From Catellatospora tritici (GTDB taxonomy: Bacteria > Actinomycetota > Actinomycetes > Mycobacteriales > Micromonosporaceae): DNA of 64,000 nucleotides. The stretch covers positions 1 through 64,000 of the forward strand of contig NZ_JAHRCY010000002.1 in assembly GCF_019083965.1 (NCBI RefSeq), given 5' to 3'. Both the position numbers and the translations under genes were made by a program. Below the pieces are notes generated by a model that saw only the letters and a list, made by a program, of their open reading frames with translations, was not told the origin of the DNA and made no database searches. Below are positions 25,589-34,941 of this stretch, one piece after another; the stretch's first letter is position 1, and the number at the start of each line of letters is the position of its first letter.

Positions 25589-25636
25589 GGCGAACGATTC
25601 CCGCTCCTTTCGGGTGAGCGGGAATCGTCGTTCGCC
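25589..25636 (+). terminator. Long hairpin between the two UnbL genes
   Basis: GGCGAACGATTCCCGCTC (25589-25606) pairs with GAGCGGGAAT...CGTTCGCC (25616-25636) apart from a 3-nt bulge, with a 9-nt loop. It starts 13 nt after the UnbL copy 1 stop. It is either a terminator that separates two transcription units or an attenuator controlling flow into the polyketide synthase operon. Confidence 0.78.
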
Positions 25637-25763
25637 ATGCGTTCCGGGCCGCTGTCCGGAACCTATTTCCGGGGTCGGCAAACGTGAAGAAGAATTGTCA
25701 CCCGGCCCCTGTCAGGATCGCATGGACAACGTCGAATTCGACGACCACATTGGGGGCTCTGCC

Positions 25764-26735
25764 ATGAGCGTCTACCGTGCGCTGCGGCGCCGTATCCTCA
25801 CTCCCGACATGAAGGCCACCCGGCTCGACGTACGCGGATTCCACGTCAAGGACGAGGCGTCGCGCGACATGCTCGAGACCGTCGGCCGCAGCTTCCTCAC
25901 CGGCTACGCGTACGCCGCCGAGGCACGCCGCCCGCTCGACGCCGAGCAGCCGCTGGAGGAGTTGCCGACCAGGTACAAGGGCTTCGCCTACGAGGGCGCC
26001 GGAATGGGCTTCGCGATCCGCGACGGCCTGCCCATCGGCGGCGGCAAGCTGGTCGAGGACTTCCTCGACGGCCGCGCCGACGACCACGTCTACATGATCT
26101 ACGTCGGGGTCGGCTGGGCCATGGCCCGGCTGCCGCGATTCCGCTGGAAGACCCTGTACGCGGCCGACCCGCTGCTCAAGTGGCTGATCCTGGACGGCTA
26201 CGGCTTCCACCAGGCGTACTTCCAGACCGAGAAGTACGTCTACGACCAGTACGTGGAGGAGAACTTCCCCTGGCCCGGCGGCGAGCACAACTGGTACGCC
26301 AACCGCGTCATCGACCAGGGCATCGGCCGCGCCTGCTGGTTCGTCGGCGGCACCGAGGCCGAGGTGGCCGCCGGGCTGATCGACCGGTTCCCGGTCGAGC
26401 GCCGCGCCGACATGTACGCCGGCATGGGCTTGGCCGCCACCTACGCCGGGGGTGCCGACCCGAAGGAGCTGGAAGAGCTGTGGCAGCACGCCGCCGACTA
26501 CCGGCGTGAGCTGGCCCAGGGTGCCGCCTTCGCCGCGGGTGCGCGCGAGCGCGCCGGGCTGACCGTGCCGCACAACGAGGTCGCCACGAAGATCTTCTGC
26601 GACATGTCGCCGCAGGAAGCGCAGCTGGTCACCATCGAGGCCCTGATCGACCTGCCGATGGACGGCGACATTCCCATCTACGAGGTGTGGCGCCGGCGCA
26701 TCGCCGACCGGTTCGTGGCCAACGGCCACTGCTGA
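25764..26735 (+). CDS. unbL: Enediyne biosynthesis DUF1702/UnbL protein, copy 2
   Basis: A 323-residue DUF1702 protein directly upstream of the enediyne synthase, with 67 nt between them. Conserved blocks match copy 1: YKGFAYEGAGMGFAIRDG, MARLPRFRWK, LDGYGFHQAYFQTEKYVY, IDQGIGRACWF, YAGMGLAATYAGG and YEVWRRRIADRF. Its position next to the synthase makes it the better candidate for the true E3/UnbL. The start is the ATG at 25764 with GGGGG upstream. Longer in-frame readings extend back through copy 1 in the wrong frame and are not genes. Confidence 0.9.
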   Translation: MSVYRALRRRILTPDMKATRLDVRGFHVKDEASRDMLETVGRSFLTGYAYAAEARRPLDAEQPLEELPTRYKGFAYEGAGMGFAIRDGLPIGGGKLVEDFLDGRADDHVYMIYVGVGWAMARLPRFRWKTLYAADPLLKWLILDGYGFHQAYFQTEKYVYDQYVEENFPWPGGEHNWYANRVIDQGIGRACWFVGGTEAEVAAGLIDRFPVERRADMYAGMGLAATYAGGADPKELEELWQHAADYRRELAQGAAFAAGARERAGLTVPHNEVATKIFCDMSPQEAQLVTIEALIDLPMDGDIPIYEVWRRRIADRFVANGHC

Positions 26736-26802
26736 GTTCCTTCCTACCTGGTGGTCCCGGGTGGCGTTCGCGCACACCCGCCGGATGAAAGGTTGTTTCC
26801 GC

Positions 26803-29800
26803 ATGTCCAGAATCGCGATAGTGGGGATGGCGTGCCGCTACCCGGACGCCACCTCACCGCGGGAGCTGTGGGAGAACGCGGTCGCCGGGCGACGCGCGTT
26901 CCGCCAGCTCCCCGAGGTCCGCATGAACCTGGCCGACTACTGGGACGCCGATCCCAAGGCCCCGGACAAGTTCTACGCCCGCAACGCCTCCGTCATCGAG
27001 GGCTACGAGTTCGACCGCATCGCCTACAAGGTGGCCGGCAGCACGTACCGGTCCACCGACCTGACCCACTGGTTGGCGCTGGACGTGGCCGCGATGGCGC
27101 TGGCCGACGCGGGCTTCCCGATGGCCGAGGGCCTGCCGCGCGAGCGTACCGGCGTCATCGTCGGCAACAGCCTCACCGGTGAGTTCTCCCGCGCCAACCA
27201 ACTGCGGCTGCGCTGGCCGTTCGTACGCCGCATGGTCGCCGCCGCGCTCAAGGAGCAGGACTGGGACGACGACCAGCTCGCGACCTTCCTCAGCGACTTC
27301 GAGGCGACGTTCAAGGCGCCGTTCCCGGAGATCGACGAGGACACCCTCGCGGGCGGCCTGTCGAACACCATCGCCGGGCGCATCTGCAACCACTTCGACC
27401 TCAAGGGCGGCGGCTACACCGTCGACGGCGCCTGCTCGTCGTCGCTGCTGTCGGTGGCGACCGCGTGCAAGGGCCTGGTCGACGGCGAGCTGGACGTGGT
27501 GGTCGCGGGCGGGGTGGACCTGTCCATCGACCCGTTCGAGATCATCGGCTTCGCCAAGACCGGCGCGCTGGCCACCGGCGAGATGCGGGTGTACGACAAG
27601 GGCTCCAACGGCTTCTGGCCCGGCGAGGGCTGCGGCATGGTCGTGCTGATGCGTGAGGACGAGGCGCGCAAGGCCGGGCACCGCATCTACGCCACGGTCG
27701 CGGGCTGGGGCATCTCCTCCGACGGCAAGGGCGGCATCACCCGCCCCGAGGTCAGCGGCTACCAGCTGGCGCTGCATCGGGCGTACGAGCGGGCCGGGTT
27801 CGGCATCGAGACCGTGGGCCTGTTCGAGGGCCACGGCACCGGCACCGCCGTCGGCGACGCGACCGAGCTCAAGGCGCTGACGCTGGCCCGCCGTGCGGCG
27901 GGCGCGAAGGCACCGGCCGCGATCAGCTCGATCAAGGGCATGATCGGCCACACCAAGGCCGCCGCGGGCGTGGCCGGTCTGATCAAGGCCACCATGGCCG
28001 TGCACCACCAGGTGCTGCCCCCGGCGATCGGCTGTGTCGACCCGCACGAGCTGCTGACCGACGACGACGCCCAGCTGCGAGTGCTGCGCCGCGCCGAGGC
28101 GTGGCCGACCAAGACCCCGGTTCGCGCGGGCATCACCGCGATGGGCTTCGGCGGCATCAACACCCACATCGTGCTGGAGAACGAACGGCCGCGTAAGCGC
28201 GTGCCGCTGGACACCCGCACCAAGGCGCTGGCGTCCTCGCTGCAGGACGTCGAGCTGCTGCTGGTCGACGCGGCCTCGTCGAAGGAGCTGGCCGAGCGGC
28301 TGACCCGGCTGATCGAGTTCGTGCCGACCATCGCGTACGCCCAGATGGCCGACCTGGCCGCGACCCTGCACCGGGAGCTGCGCGAACTGCCGCTGCGGGC
28401 CGCGGTCGTGGTGTCCTCGCCCGAGGACGCGACCCGCCGCCTGAAGGCGCTGTTGGAGAAGGTCGAGGCGGGGGAGACCACCTCGTTCGGGGCCGACGGC
28501 CGCACCTTCCTGGGCCACGCCAGCGGCCCCGGCCGTATCGGCTACCTGTTCCCGGGCCAGGGCTCGGGCCGGGGCGTCAGCGGCGGGGCGATGCGGCGCC
28601 GGTTCGCCGAGGCCGACGACATGTACACCAAGGCGGCCCTGCCGACCGGTGCCGACGTGGTGGCCACCGAGGTGGCCCAGCCACGCATCGTCACCGGCTC
28701 GATGGCCGGGCTGCGGGTGCTGTCCACACTCGGCATCGACGCGACTGTCGCGGTCGGGCACAGCCTCGGCGAGATCGCGGCCCTGCAGTGGGCCGGGGCG
28801 ATGGACGAGGAGACGCTGCTGCGCGTGGCCGCCGTACGCGGCAGGACCATGAGCCAGCACAGCGCGTCGGGCACCATGGCCGGCGTCGCCGCCTCCCCGG
28901 ACACCGTGCTGCGCCTGACCAAGGGCCTGCCCGTGGTCATCGGCGGCTACAACGGCCCGCAGCAGACCGTCATCTCGGGTTCGGTCGAGGACGTGGAGGC
29001 GGTCTGCGCCCGCGCCCGCGAGGAGGGCGTGGCCGCGACCCGGCTCAACGTGTCGCACGCGTTCCACTCGCCGCTGGTGGCCCCCGCGGCCGCCTCGTTC
29101 GGCCAGGCCATCGCCGACGAGCAGTTCTTCGAGGTGGACAAGCGGATCATCTCGACGGTCACCGGCGAGGCGCTGGCGGCCGACACCGACATCCCGGCGC
29201 TGCTGCACCGCCAGATCACCGACCCGGTGCTGTTCACCCAGGCGGTCGCCCTGGCCGCCAAGGAGGTCGACCTGTTCGTCGAGGTCGGTCCCGGCCGGGT
29301 GCTCAGCGGGCTGGCCGCCGCCACCGACGTGCCCGCCGTGGCGCTGGACACCGACGACGAGTCGCTGGCCGGCGTGCTGCGCGTGGTCGGCGCGGCGTAC
29401 GTGGTCGGCGCGTCCGAGGTGGACGCGGCCCTGTTCCACGGCCGCCTGATCCGCCCGCTGGCGGTCGGCACCGAGTTCAAGTTCTTCGCCAGCCCGTGCG
29501 AGGCCGCGCCGCGGGTCGACATCAAGGGTGTCGTCCGGACCGCGCCCGTCGTCACGCCCGGTGCCGGTGGCGGCGCGGTGGTCCAGGAGGACGGCGAGTC
29601 GACGCTGGCCCTGCTGCGGCGGCTGGCCGCCGAGCGGGCCGAGCTGCCGCTGGAGCTGGTGCGGGAGGAGAGCCGCCTGCTCGACGACCTGCACCTGAGC
29701 TCCATCACCGTCGGCCAGCTGGTCAACCAGGTGGCGACCAGCCTGGGCGTGCCTCCGGCGCAGACGCCGACCAACTTCGCCACCGCCACGGTGAGCGAGC

Positions 29801-32583
29801 TGGCCGAGGCGCTGGAGCAGCTCAAGTCGACCTCGCACGGCGGCGACAGCGCCGCCGCGGAGATCGTCCTGGGTGCCGCCGACTGGGCCCGGCCGTGGTC
29901 GCTCGACTTCGAGGAGCTGCCGCTGCCCGCGCGTACCGCGACCGAGGACAGTGGCCGCTGGCAGGTGTTCGCGGTCGACGGCAGCCCCATCGCCGAGCCG
30001 CTGCGCCGGGCGCTGGAGCGCGCCGGGGTCGGCGCCGGTGTCCTGGTCTGCCTGCCGGAGAACTCCGGCGAGGAGCACCTGGAGCTGGCGCTCAACGGCG
30101 CCAAGACCGCCCTGGCCGGTCCGGCCGGGACCCGGTTCGTGCTGGTCCAGCACGGTCGGGGCGCGGCGGGCCTGGCCAAGACGCTGCAGTTGGAGGCACC
30201 GCACCTGCGGGTGTCCATCGTGCACGTGCCCGCGATGGCCAAGGCCGTCGACTGGGTGGCGGCCGAGGTCGCCGCGACCGCGAAGTACATCGAGGTGCAC
30301 TACGACGAGGCCGGGACCCGGCGGGTGCCGACGCTGCGGGTGATGCCGTACGAGCCGGAAACCACGCTGCCCGCGCTGCACGAGGGCGACGTGCTGCTGG
30401 TCACCGGCGGCGGCAAGGGCATCACCGCCGAGTGCGCCCTGGCCATGGCCGAGGACAGCGGAGCGAAGCTCGCCCTGCTGGGCCGCTCCGACCCGGCCGA
30501 CGACGCCGAACTGTCCGCCAACATCGCCCGGATGGCCGAGCGCGGCGTGACCGTGCGCTACGCCCGTGCTGACGTCACCGACGCGGCGCAGGTCAAGGCC
30601 GCGGTTGCGGGGCTGGCGGCCGAGCTCGGCCCGATCACCGCGGTGCTGCACGGCGCCGGGCGCAACGAGCCCGCCGGAATCGCGAGCCTGGACACCGCGG
30701 CGTTCCGGCGTACCTTCGCCCCGAAGATCGACGGCCTGAACGCGGTGCTCGCCGCGGTCGAGCCGGAGCGGCTGCGGCTGCTGGTGACGCTCGGCAGCAT
30801 CATCGGCCGGGCGGGCCTGCGCGGCGAGGCGCACTACGCCACCGCCAACGAGTGGCTGGACGACCTGACCCGCCAGGTGGGCCGGGAGTTCCCGAACTGC
30901 CGGGCGCTGTGCCTGGAGTGGTCGGTATGGTCGGGCGTCGGCATGGGCGAGCGGCTGTCGGTGGTGGAGTCGCTGTCGCGTGACGGCGTCACCCCGATCA
31001 CGCCCGACCAGGGCGTGGCGATCCTGCGGCGGCTGTTGGCCGACCCGACCACGCCGGGCACGGTGGTGATCAGCGGCCGTACCGAGGGCATCGACACGGT
31101 CCGCTACCACCTGCCGGAGCTGCCGCTGCTGCGCTTCGTGGAGCGGCCGCTGATCCGCTACCACGGCGTGGAGCTGGTGACCGAGGTCGAGCTCAGCGCG
31201 GGCACCGACCTGTACCTGGCCGACCACCTGCTCGACGGCAACCTGCTGTTCCCGGCGGTGTTCGGCATGGAGGCGATGGCCCAGGCCGCCGCCGCGGTGA
31301 CCGGGGTCGTCGGGAAGCGCACCGTCGAGCAGGCGCAGTTCCTGCGCCCGATCGTGGTGCCGCCGCAGGGCGCGACCCGCGTCCGCATCGCGGCCACGGT
31401 CACCGGCGCCGACACGGTCGAGGTGGCCATCCACAGCGAGGAGACCGGCTTCGTCGCCGATCACTTCCGCGCCCGGCTGCGGCTGCCCAACGGGGAGCCG
31501 ATCGAGGGCGCGCCGGAGCAGATCTTCGACGGCCTGCCGGCGGTGCCGCTGGACCCGGCCACGCAGCTGTACGGCCCCACCCTGTTCCAGGGCGGGCGCT
31601 TCCAGCGGCTGCGTCGCTACCACCGCGCCGCGGCGCGGCACGTGGACGTCGACGTCGCCTCCGACGCCACCACCAACTGGTTCGCCGGTTTCCTCTCCCC
31701 GCAGCTGCTGCTGGGCGACCCCGGTGTGCGTGACGCCCTGATGCACGGCAACCAGGTGTGCGTGCCCGACGCGACCCTGCTGCCGCAGGGCATCGAGCGG
31801 ATCCACGCCATGGGCGAGGCCATGCTCACCACACCCGGCCTGCGCTACTGCGCCACCGAGCGCAGCCGCGACGGGGACACCTACCTCTACGACATCGCGC
31901 TGCGCGACGGCTCGGGCAAGGTCGTGGAGCGGTGGGAGGGCCTGAAGCTGCGGGCCGTACGCAAGAAGGACGGCCGCGGGCCGTGGGAGGCGCCGCTGCT
32001 GGGCCCCTACCTGGAGCGTGCCGTCGGGGACGTGCTGGGTGCGCAGGTGGCCGTGGTGGTGGAGCCGGACGGCCCGCAGACCGGCGGCGACCCGCAGGCG
32101 GTGCGCCGGGAGCGCACCGCGCTGGCGGCCGGGCGGGCCCTGGGCGGCCCGGTGAAGGTCAAGTACCGCAAGGACGGCAAGCCGGAGGTGCCGGGCGACC
32201 GGACCATCTCCAGCTCGCACGCGGCCGGGGTCACCCTGGTCACGGCCGGGTCGGGCGCGCTGGGCTGCGACGTCGAGCTGGTCGCGCAGCGGCCGGACTC
32301 GGTGTGGGACGGGCTGCTCGGGCCCAACACCGGGCTGGCCCAGCAGGTCGCCGCGCAGACCGGGGAGGACCGCGCGACGGTGGCGACCCGGGTCTGGTCG
32401 GCGGTGGAGTGCCTGCAGAAGACCGGCAGGCCGGTCCGCGGGCCGCTGTCCCTGCTGCCGTCCGAGCGGGACGGCTGGACCGTGTTCGCCTCCGGCGACC
32501 TGCGGATCGCGACGTTCGCGACGGGGCTGGCCGGGGTCACCGAGCCGGTGGTGTTCGCGATCGCAACGGATGGAGGCCGCTGA
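26803..32583 (+). CDS. pksE: Iterative enediyne polyketide synthase PksE (KS-AT-ACP-KR-DH-PPTase)
   Basis: A 1926-residue self-phosphopantetheinylating iterative type I synthase. KS: Cys211 in VDGACSSS, His344 in EGHGTGT and His383 in GHTKAA. AT: Ser654 in GHSLGE and His755 in AFHS. ACP: attachment Ser967 in DDLHLSSI. KR: NADPH motif TGGGKGITAE (from T1201), with Ser1332 and Tyr1345. DH: His1475 in ADHLLDGNLLFP. C-terminal PPTase: GCDVE (1821-1825) and WSAVECLQK (1865-1873). All sites look intact and the length is typical. The family makes a C15/C16 polyene from acetyl/malonyl units, the precursor of both nine- and ten-membered enediyne cores. The ATG at 26803 has AAAGG 10 nt upstream. The next gene is the partner thioesterase. 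Confidence 0.97.
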   Translation: MSRIAIVGMACRYPDATSPRELWENAVAGRRAFRQLPEVRMNLADYWDADPKAPDKFYARNASVIEGYEFDRIAYKVAGSTYRSTDLTHWLALDVAAMALADAGFPMAEGLPRERTGVIVGNSLTGEFSRANQLRLRWPFVRRMVAAALKEQDWDDDQLATFLSDFEATFKAPFPEIDEDTLAGGLSNTIAGRICNHFDLKGGGYTVDGACSSSLLSVATACKGLVDGELDVVVAGGVDLSIDPFEIIGFAKTGALATGEMRVYDKGSNGFWPGEGCGMVVLMREDEARKAGHRIYATVAGWGISSDGKGGITRPEVSGYQLALHRAYERAGFGIETVGLFEGHGTGTAVGDATELKALTLARRAAGAKAPAAISSIKGMIGHTKAAAGVAGLIKATMAVHHQVLPPAIGCVDPHELLTDDDAQLRVLRRAEAWPTKTPVRAGITAMGFGGINTHIVLENERPRKRVPLDTRTKALASSLQDVELLLVDAASSKELAERLTRLIEFVPTIAYAQMADLAATLHRELRELPLRAAVVVSSPEDATRRLKALLEKVEAGETTSFGADGRTFLGHASGPGRIGYLFPGQGSGRGVSGGAMRRRFAEADDMYTKAALPTGADVVATEVAQPRIVTGSMAGLRVLSTLGIDATVAVGHSLGEIAALQWAGAMDEETLLRVAAVRGRTMSQHSASGTMAGVAASPDTVLRLTKGLPVVIGGYNGPQQTVISGSVEDVEAVCARAREEGVAATRLNVSHAFHSPLVAPAAASFGQAIADEQFFEVDKRIISTVTGEALAADTDIPALLHRQITDPVLFTQAVALAAKEVDLFVEVGPGRVLSGLAAATDVPAVALDTDDESLAGVLRVVGAAYVVGASEVDAALFHGRLIRPLAVGTEFKFFASPCEAAPRVDIKGVVRTAPVVTPGAGGGAVVQEDGESTLALLRRLAAERAELPLELVREESRLLDDLHLSSITVGQLVNQVATSLGVPPAQTPTNFATATVSELAEALEQLKSTSHGGDSAAAEIVLGAADWARPWSLDFEELPLPARTATEDSGRWQVFAVDGSPIAEPLRRALERAGVGAGVLVCLPENSGEEHLELALNGAKTALAGPAGTRFVLVQHGRGAAGLAKTLQLEAPHLRVSIVHVPAMAKAVDWVAAEVAATAKYIEVHYDEAGTRRVPTLRVMPYEPETTLPALHEGDVLLVTGGGKGITAECALAMAEDSGAKLALLGRSDPADDAELSANIARMAERGVTVRYARADVTDAAQVKAAVAGLAAELGPITAVLHGAGRNEPAGIASLDTAAFRRTFAPKIDGLNAVLAAVEPERLRLLVTLGSIIGRAGLRGEAHYATANEWLDDLTRQVGREFPNCRALCLEWSVWSGVGMGERLSVVESLSRDGVTPITPDQGVAILRRLLADPTTPGTVVISGRTEGIDTVRYHLPELPLLRFVERPLIRYHGVELVTEVELSAGTDLYLADHLLDGNLLFPAVFGMEAMAQAAAAVTGVVGKRTVEQAQFLRPIVVPPQGATRVRIAATVTGADTVEVAIHSEETGFVADHFRARLRLPNGEPIEGAPEQIFDGLPAVPLDPATQLYGPTLFQGGRFQRLRRYHRAAARHVDVDVASDATTNWFAGFLSPQLLLGDPGVRDALMHGNQVCVPDATLLPQGIERIHAMGEAMLTTPGLRYCATERSRDGDTYLYDIALRDGSGKVVERWEGLKLRAVRKKDGRGPWEAPLLGPYLERAVGDVLGAQVAVVVEPDGPQTGGDPQAVRRERTALAAGRALGGPVKVKYRKDGKPEVPGDRTISSSHAAGVTLVTAGSGALGCDVELVAQRPDSVWDGLLGPNTGLAQQVAAQTGEDRATVATRVWSAVECLQKTGRPVRGPLSLLPSERDGWTVFASGDLRIATFATGLAGVTEPVVFAIATDGGR

Positions 32584-32584
32584 G

Positions 32585-33028
32585 ATGGAACGGTACTTCG
32601 AATACCTGCACACGGTCGGTTTCGAGGAGACCAACATCGTGGGCAACGTGTACTACGTCAACTATCTGCGCTGGCAGGGCCGCTGCCGGGAGATGTTCCT
32701 CAAGCAGCGCGCTCCGGAGGTCCTGGCGGACCTGCAGGACGACCTGAAGCTGTTCACGCTCAAGGTCGACTGCGAGTTCTTCGCCGAGATCACGGCCTTC
32801 GACGAGCTGGCGATCCGGATGAACCTGATCGAGCTGTCGCAGACGCAGGTCCAGTTCGGCTTCGACTACGTACGGCTGGAGCCCGGCGGCGGGGAGACTC
32901 TCGTCGCCCGGGGTGGGCAGCGGGTCGCGTGCATGCGCGGCCCCAACACCCGCACCGTCCCGTCCCGGGTTCCCGACGCTCTCGTGCAGGCGCTGGCGCC
33001 CTACCAGCTCGCGGGCACGCGAAGTTAG
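32585..33028 (+). CDS. Enediyne hot-dog thioesterase, E10 type
   Basis: A 147-residue hot-dog protein of the 4-hydroxybenzoyl-CoA thioesterase-like E10 family (CalE7, DynE7, SgcE10). The signature is NIVGNVYYVNYLRWQGRCREMF near residues 17-38, lacking the usual catalytic Asp/Glu as known for enediyne members. It releases the polyene from the ACP of PksE, often giving a heptaene after decarboxylation. The ATG at 32585 is preferred because GGAGG lies 8 nt upstream, inside the end of pksE; the ATG at 32570 would lack a site. It is 1 nt after the pksE stop, so it is co-translated. Confidence 0.95.
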   Translation: MERYFEYLHTVGFEETNIVGNVYYVNYLRWQGRCREMFLKQRAPEVLADLQDDLKLFTLKVDCEFFAEITAFDELAIRMNLIELSQTQVQFGFDYVRLEPGGGETLVARGGQRVACMRGPNTRTVPSRVPDALVQALAPYQLAGTRS

Positions 33029-33052
33029 CCATCGGCAGAGGAGGAGAGCACA

Positions 33053-33589
33053 GTGGACGTCCAGCAAACCCCGCCGCTGCTGGTGGCGGACCCGAAGGCG
33101 CTACGCCGGGCCTTCGGCGCGTACGCCACCGGAGTCACGGTGGTCTCGGTCGGCGGGGACACCCCGCACGGCATGACGGCGAACTCGTTCACCACGGTTT
33201 CGCTGGACCCGCCGCTCATCCTCATCTGCGTCGGCCACGAGGCGATCATGCACGACGTCCTCGAGACCACCAACCGGTTCGCCGTCTCCGTCCTCGGCTC
33301 CGGCCAGGAGGCGGTGGCCAGGTACTTCGCCGACCGGAACCGGCCCCTGGGCAAGGAGCAGTTCGACGCCGTCGACTGGACCACGGGCCGGTTCTCCGGC
33401 GCCCCGCTGATCGACGGGGCGCTGGCCCACTTCGAGTGCGAGGTGCGGGCCCGCCACGAGGGTGGCGACCACACCATCTACCTCAGTGAACTGCTGTCGG
33501 TCGAGCGCGCCGACGATGACGACGCGCTGCTGTTCCTGCACGGCCGATTCCATCAGATCCACCACGAGCGAAGCGACGTGACGAAATGA
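33053..33589 (+). CDS. NAD(P)H:flavin oxidoreductase, E6-like
   Basis: A 178-residue protein of the flavin reductase-like (HpaC/SgcE6) family. Typical strands are FGAYATGVTVVSV, HGMTANSFTTVSLDPPLIL and FAVSVLGSGQEAVARYFA, with the FMN/FAD-binding loop around TANSF. It supplies reduced flavin to a partner monooxygenase. The likely partner is the acyl-CoA-dehydrogenase-fold enzyme at 11904, as SgcE6 serves SgcC. The GTG start at 33053 follows GAGGAGAG. Its stop overlaps the P450 ATG (ATGA, 4 nt), so the two are coupled. It lies 24 nt after the thioesterase. Confidence 0.9.
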   Translation: MDVQQTPPLLVADPKALRRAFGAYATGVTVVSVGGDTPHGMTANSFTTVSLDPPLILICVGHEAIMHDVLETTNRFAVSVLGSGQEAVARYFADRNRPLGKEQFDAVDWTTGRFSGAPLIDGALAHFECEVRARHEGGDHTIYLSELLSVERADDDDALLFLHGRFHQIHHERSDVTK

Positions 33590-34941
33590 CGACCATGACG
33601 CGCACCCGCACGGCCCCACCGGGGCCACCGCGCAGCGCCGCGCTGCGCTGGCTGGCGGTGATGAACCGCGACCGGCTGGGCATGATGACCGAAGCCGCGG
33701 CGCTGTACGGCGACGCGGTGCGGATCCCGGTGGGCCCCAAGTCCCTGTACTTCTTCAACCACCCCGACAGCGTCAAACACGTGCTGGCCGACAACGCGGC
33801 CAACTACCACAAGGGCATCGGCCTGGTGCACGCCAAGCGTGCCCTGGGCGACGGCCTGCTCACCAGCGAGGGCGAGCTGTGGCGCAAGCAGCGCCGGGTC
33901 ATCCAACCCGCGTTCCAGAGCAAGCGGATCGCCGCGCAGGCCGGTGCCATCGCGGAGGAGGCGGAGCTGTTGGTGTCGCGGCTGCGGGCGTACCAGGGCG
34001 GTGACGCGGTCGACGTGGTCCGGCAGATGACCGGGCTGACCCTGGGCGTGCTCGGCCGGGCTCTGATCGACACCGATCTGGGCCAGTTCCCGGACATCGG
34101 CGACCACTTCGGCGTGGTGCAGGACCAGGCCATGTTCGAGCTGGAGTCGCTGAGCGCGGTGCCGACCTGGGTGCCGCTGCCCCGGCAGCTGCGCTTCCGC
34201 AAGTCTCGCGCCGAGCTGCAGGCGATCGTCGACGAACTGGTCGCCGAGCGGGCGGGGCGCACCGACGAGCGCGAGGACGTGCTGTCCCGGCTGATCGTCT
34301 CGGCTGGCGCGGAGTCCGACCGCAAGGTCGGCCAGATCCGTCTGCGCGACGAGCTGGTGACGCTGCTGCTGGCCGGGCACGAGACCACGGCCAGCACGCT
34401 CAGCTGGACGCTGCACCTCATCGACGAGCACCCCGAGGTGCGCGAGCGGCTGCGCGAGGAGGCGGTGGCGGTGCTCGGCGACCGCCGGCCGGAGTTCGAG
34501 GACCTGCACAAGCTGCGATACACCTCGATGGTGGTGGAGGAGGTCATGCGCCTCTACCCGCCGGTGTGGCTGCTGCCGCGCAAGACGCTGGCCCCCGACG
34601 AGATCGCGGGCTACCATGTGCCGGCCAATGCCGACGTCGTGGTCAGCCCGTACACGATGCACCGCCACCCGGCGTTCTGGGAGTCCCCGGAGCGGTTCGA
34701 CCCGGAGCGGTTCGACCCGGACCTGGTCACCGGCCGGCCCCGTTACGCCTACATCCCGTTCGGCGCGGGTCCGCGCTTCTGCGTGGGCAACCACCTGGGC
34801 ATGATGGAGGCGGTCTTCGTCATCGCCATGCTCTGCCGCGAGCTGCGGATGACCCGGATGCCCGGGTACGACGTGGTGGCCGAGCCGATGCTGTCGCTGC
34901 GGATCCGCGGCGGCCTGCCGATGCACGTGCACCAGGCGTAG
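33586..34941 (+). CDS. Cytochrome P450, E7-like
   Basis: A 451-residue P450, longer than the usual 400-residue actinomycete class and closer to the CYP102/CYP4-like type. The I-helix is LLLAGHETTAST, the K-helix ExxR is EEVMR, and the haem loop is FGAGPRFCVGNHLG with ligand Cys399. A Pro-rich N-terminal hinge (APPGPPR) is present without a membrane anchor. Electron partners are not encoded nearby; no ferredoxin is seen in the window. Enediyne clusters of the nine-membered kind carry a P450 called E7 beside E6, matching this order. It likely hydroxylates or epoxidises the core. It is the last gene before a perfect terminator. Confidence 0.92.
   Translation: MTTMTRTRTAPPGPPRSAALRWLAVMNRDRLGMMTEAAALYGDAVRIPVGPKSLYFFNHPDSVKHVLADNAANYHKGIGLVHAKRALGDGLLTSEGELWRKQRRVIQPAFQSKRIAAQAGAIAEEAELLVSRLRAYQGGDAVDVVRQMTGLTLGVLGRALIDTDLGQFPDIGDHFGVVQDQAMFELESLSAVPTWVPLPRQLRFRKSRAELQAIVDELVAERAGRTDEREDVLSRLIVSAGAESDRKVGQIRLRDELVTLLLAGHETTASTLSWTLHLIDEHPEVRERLREEAVAVLGDRRPEFEDLHKLRYTSMVVEEVMRLYPPVWLLPRKTLAPDEIAGYHVPANADVVVSPYTMHRHPAFWESPERFDPERFDPDLVTGRPRYAYIPFGAGPRFCVGNHLGMMEAVFVIAMLCRELRMTRMPGYDVVAEPMLSLRIRGGLPMHVHQA

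Noticed and set aside
25149..25763. A 528-residue version of UnbL copy 2
   Set aside because: The extra N-terminal residues are an out-of-frame reading of UnbL copy 1; the family length is about 325.
26854..32646. A 1930-codon open frame antisense to the synthase gene
   Set aside because: It mirrors pksE exactly, has Arg/Gly/His-rich nonsense composition and no domain. Long antisense frames are expected in high-GC DNA.
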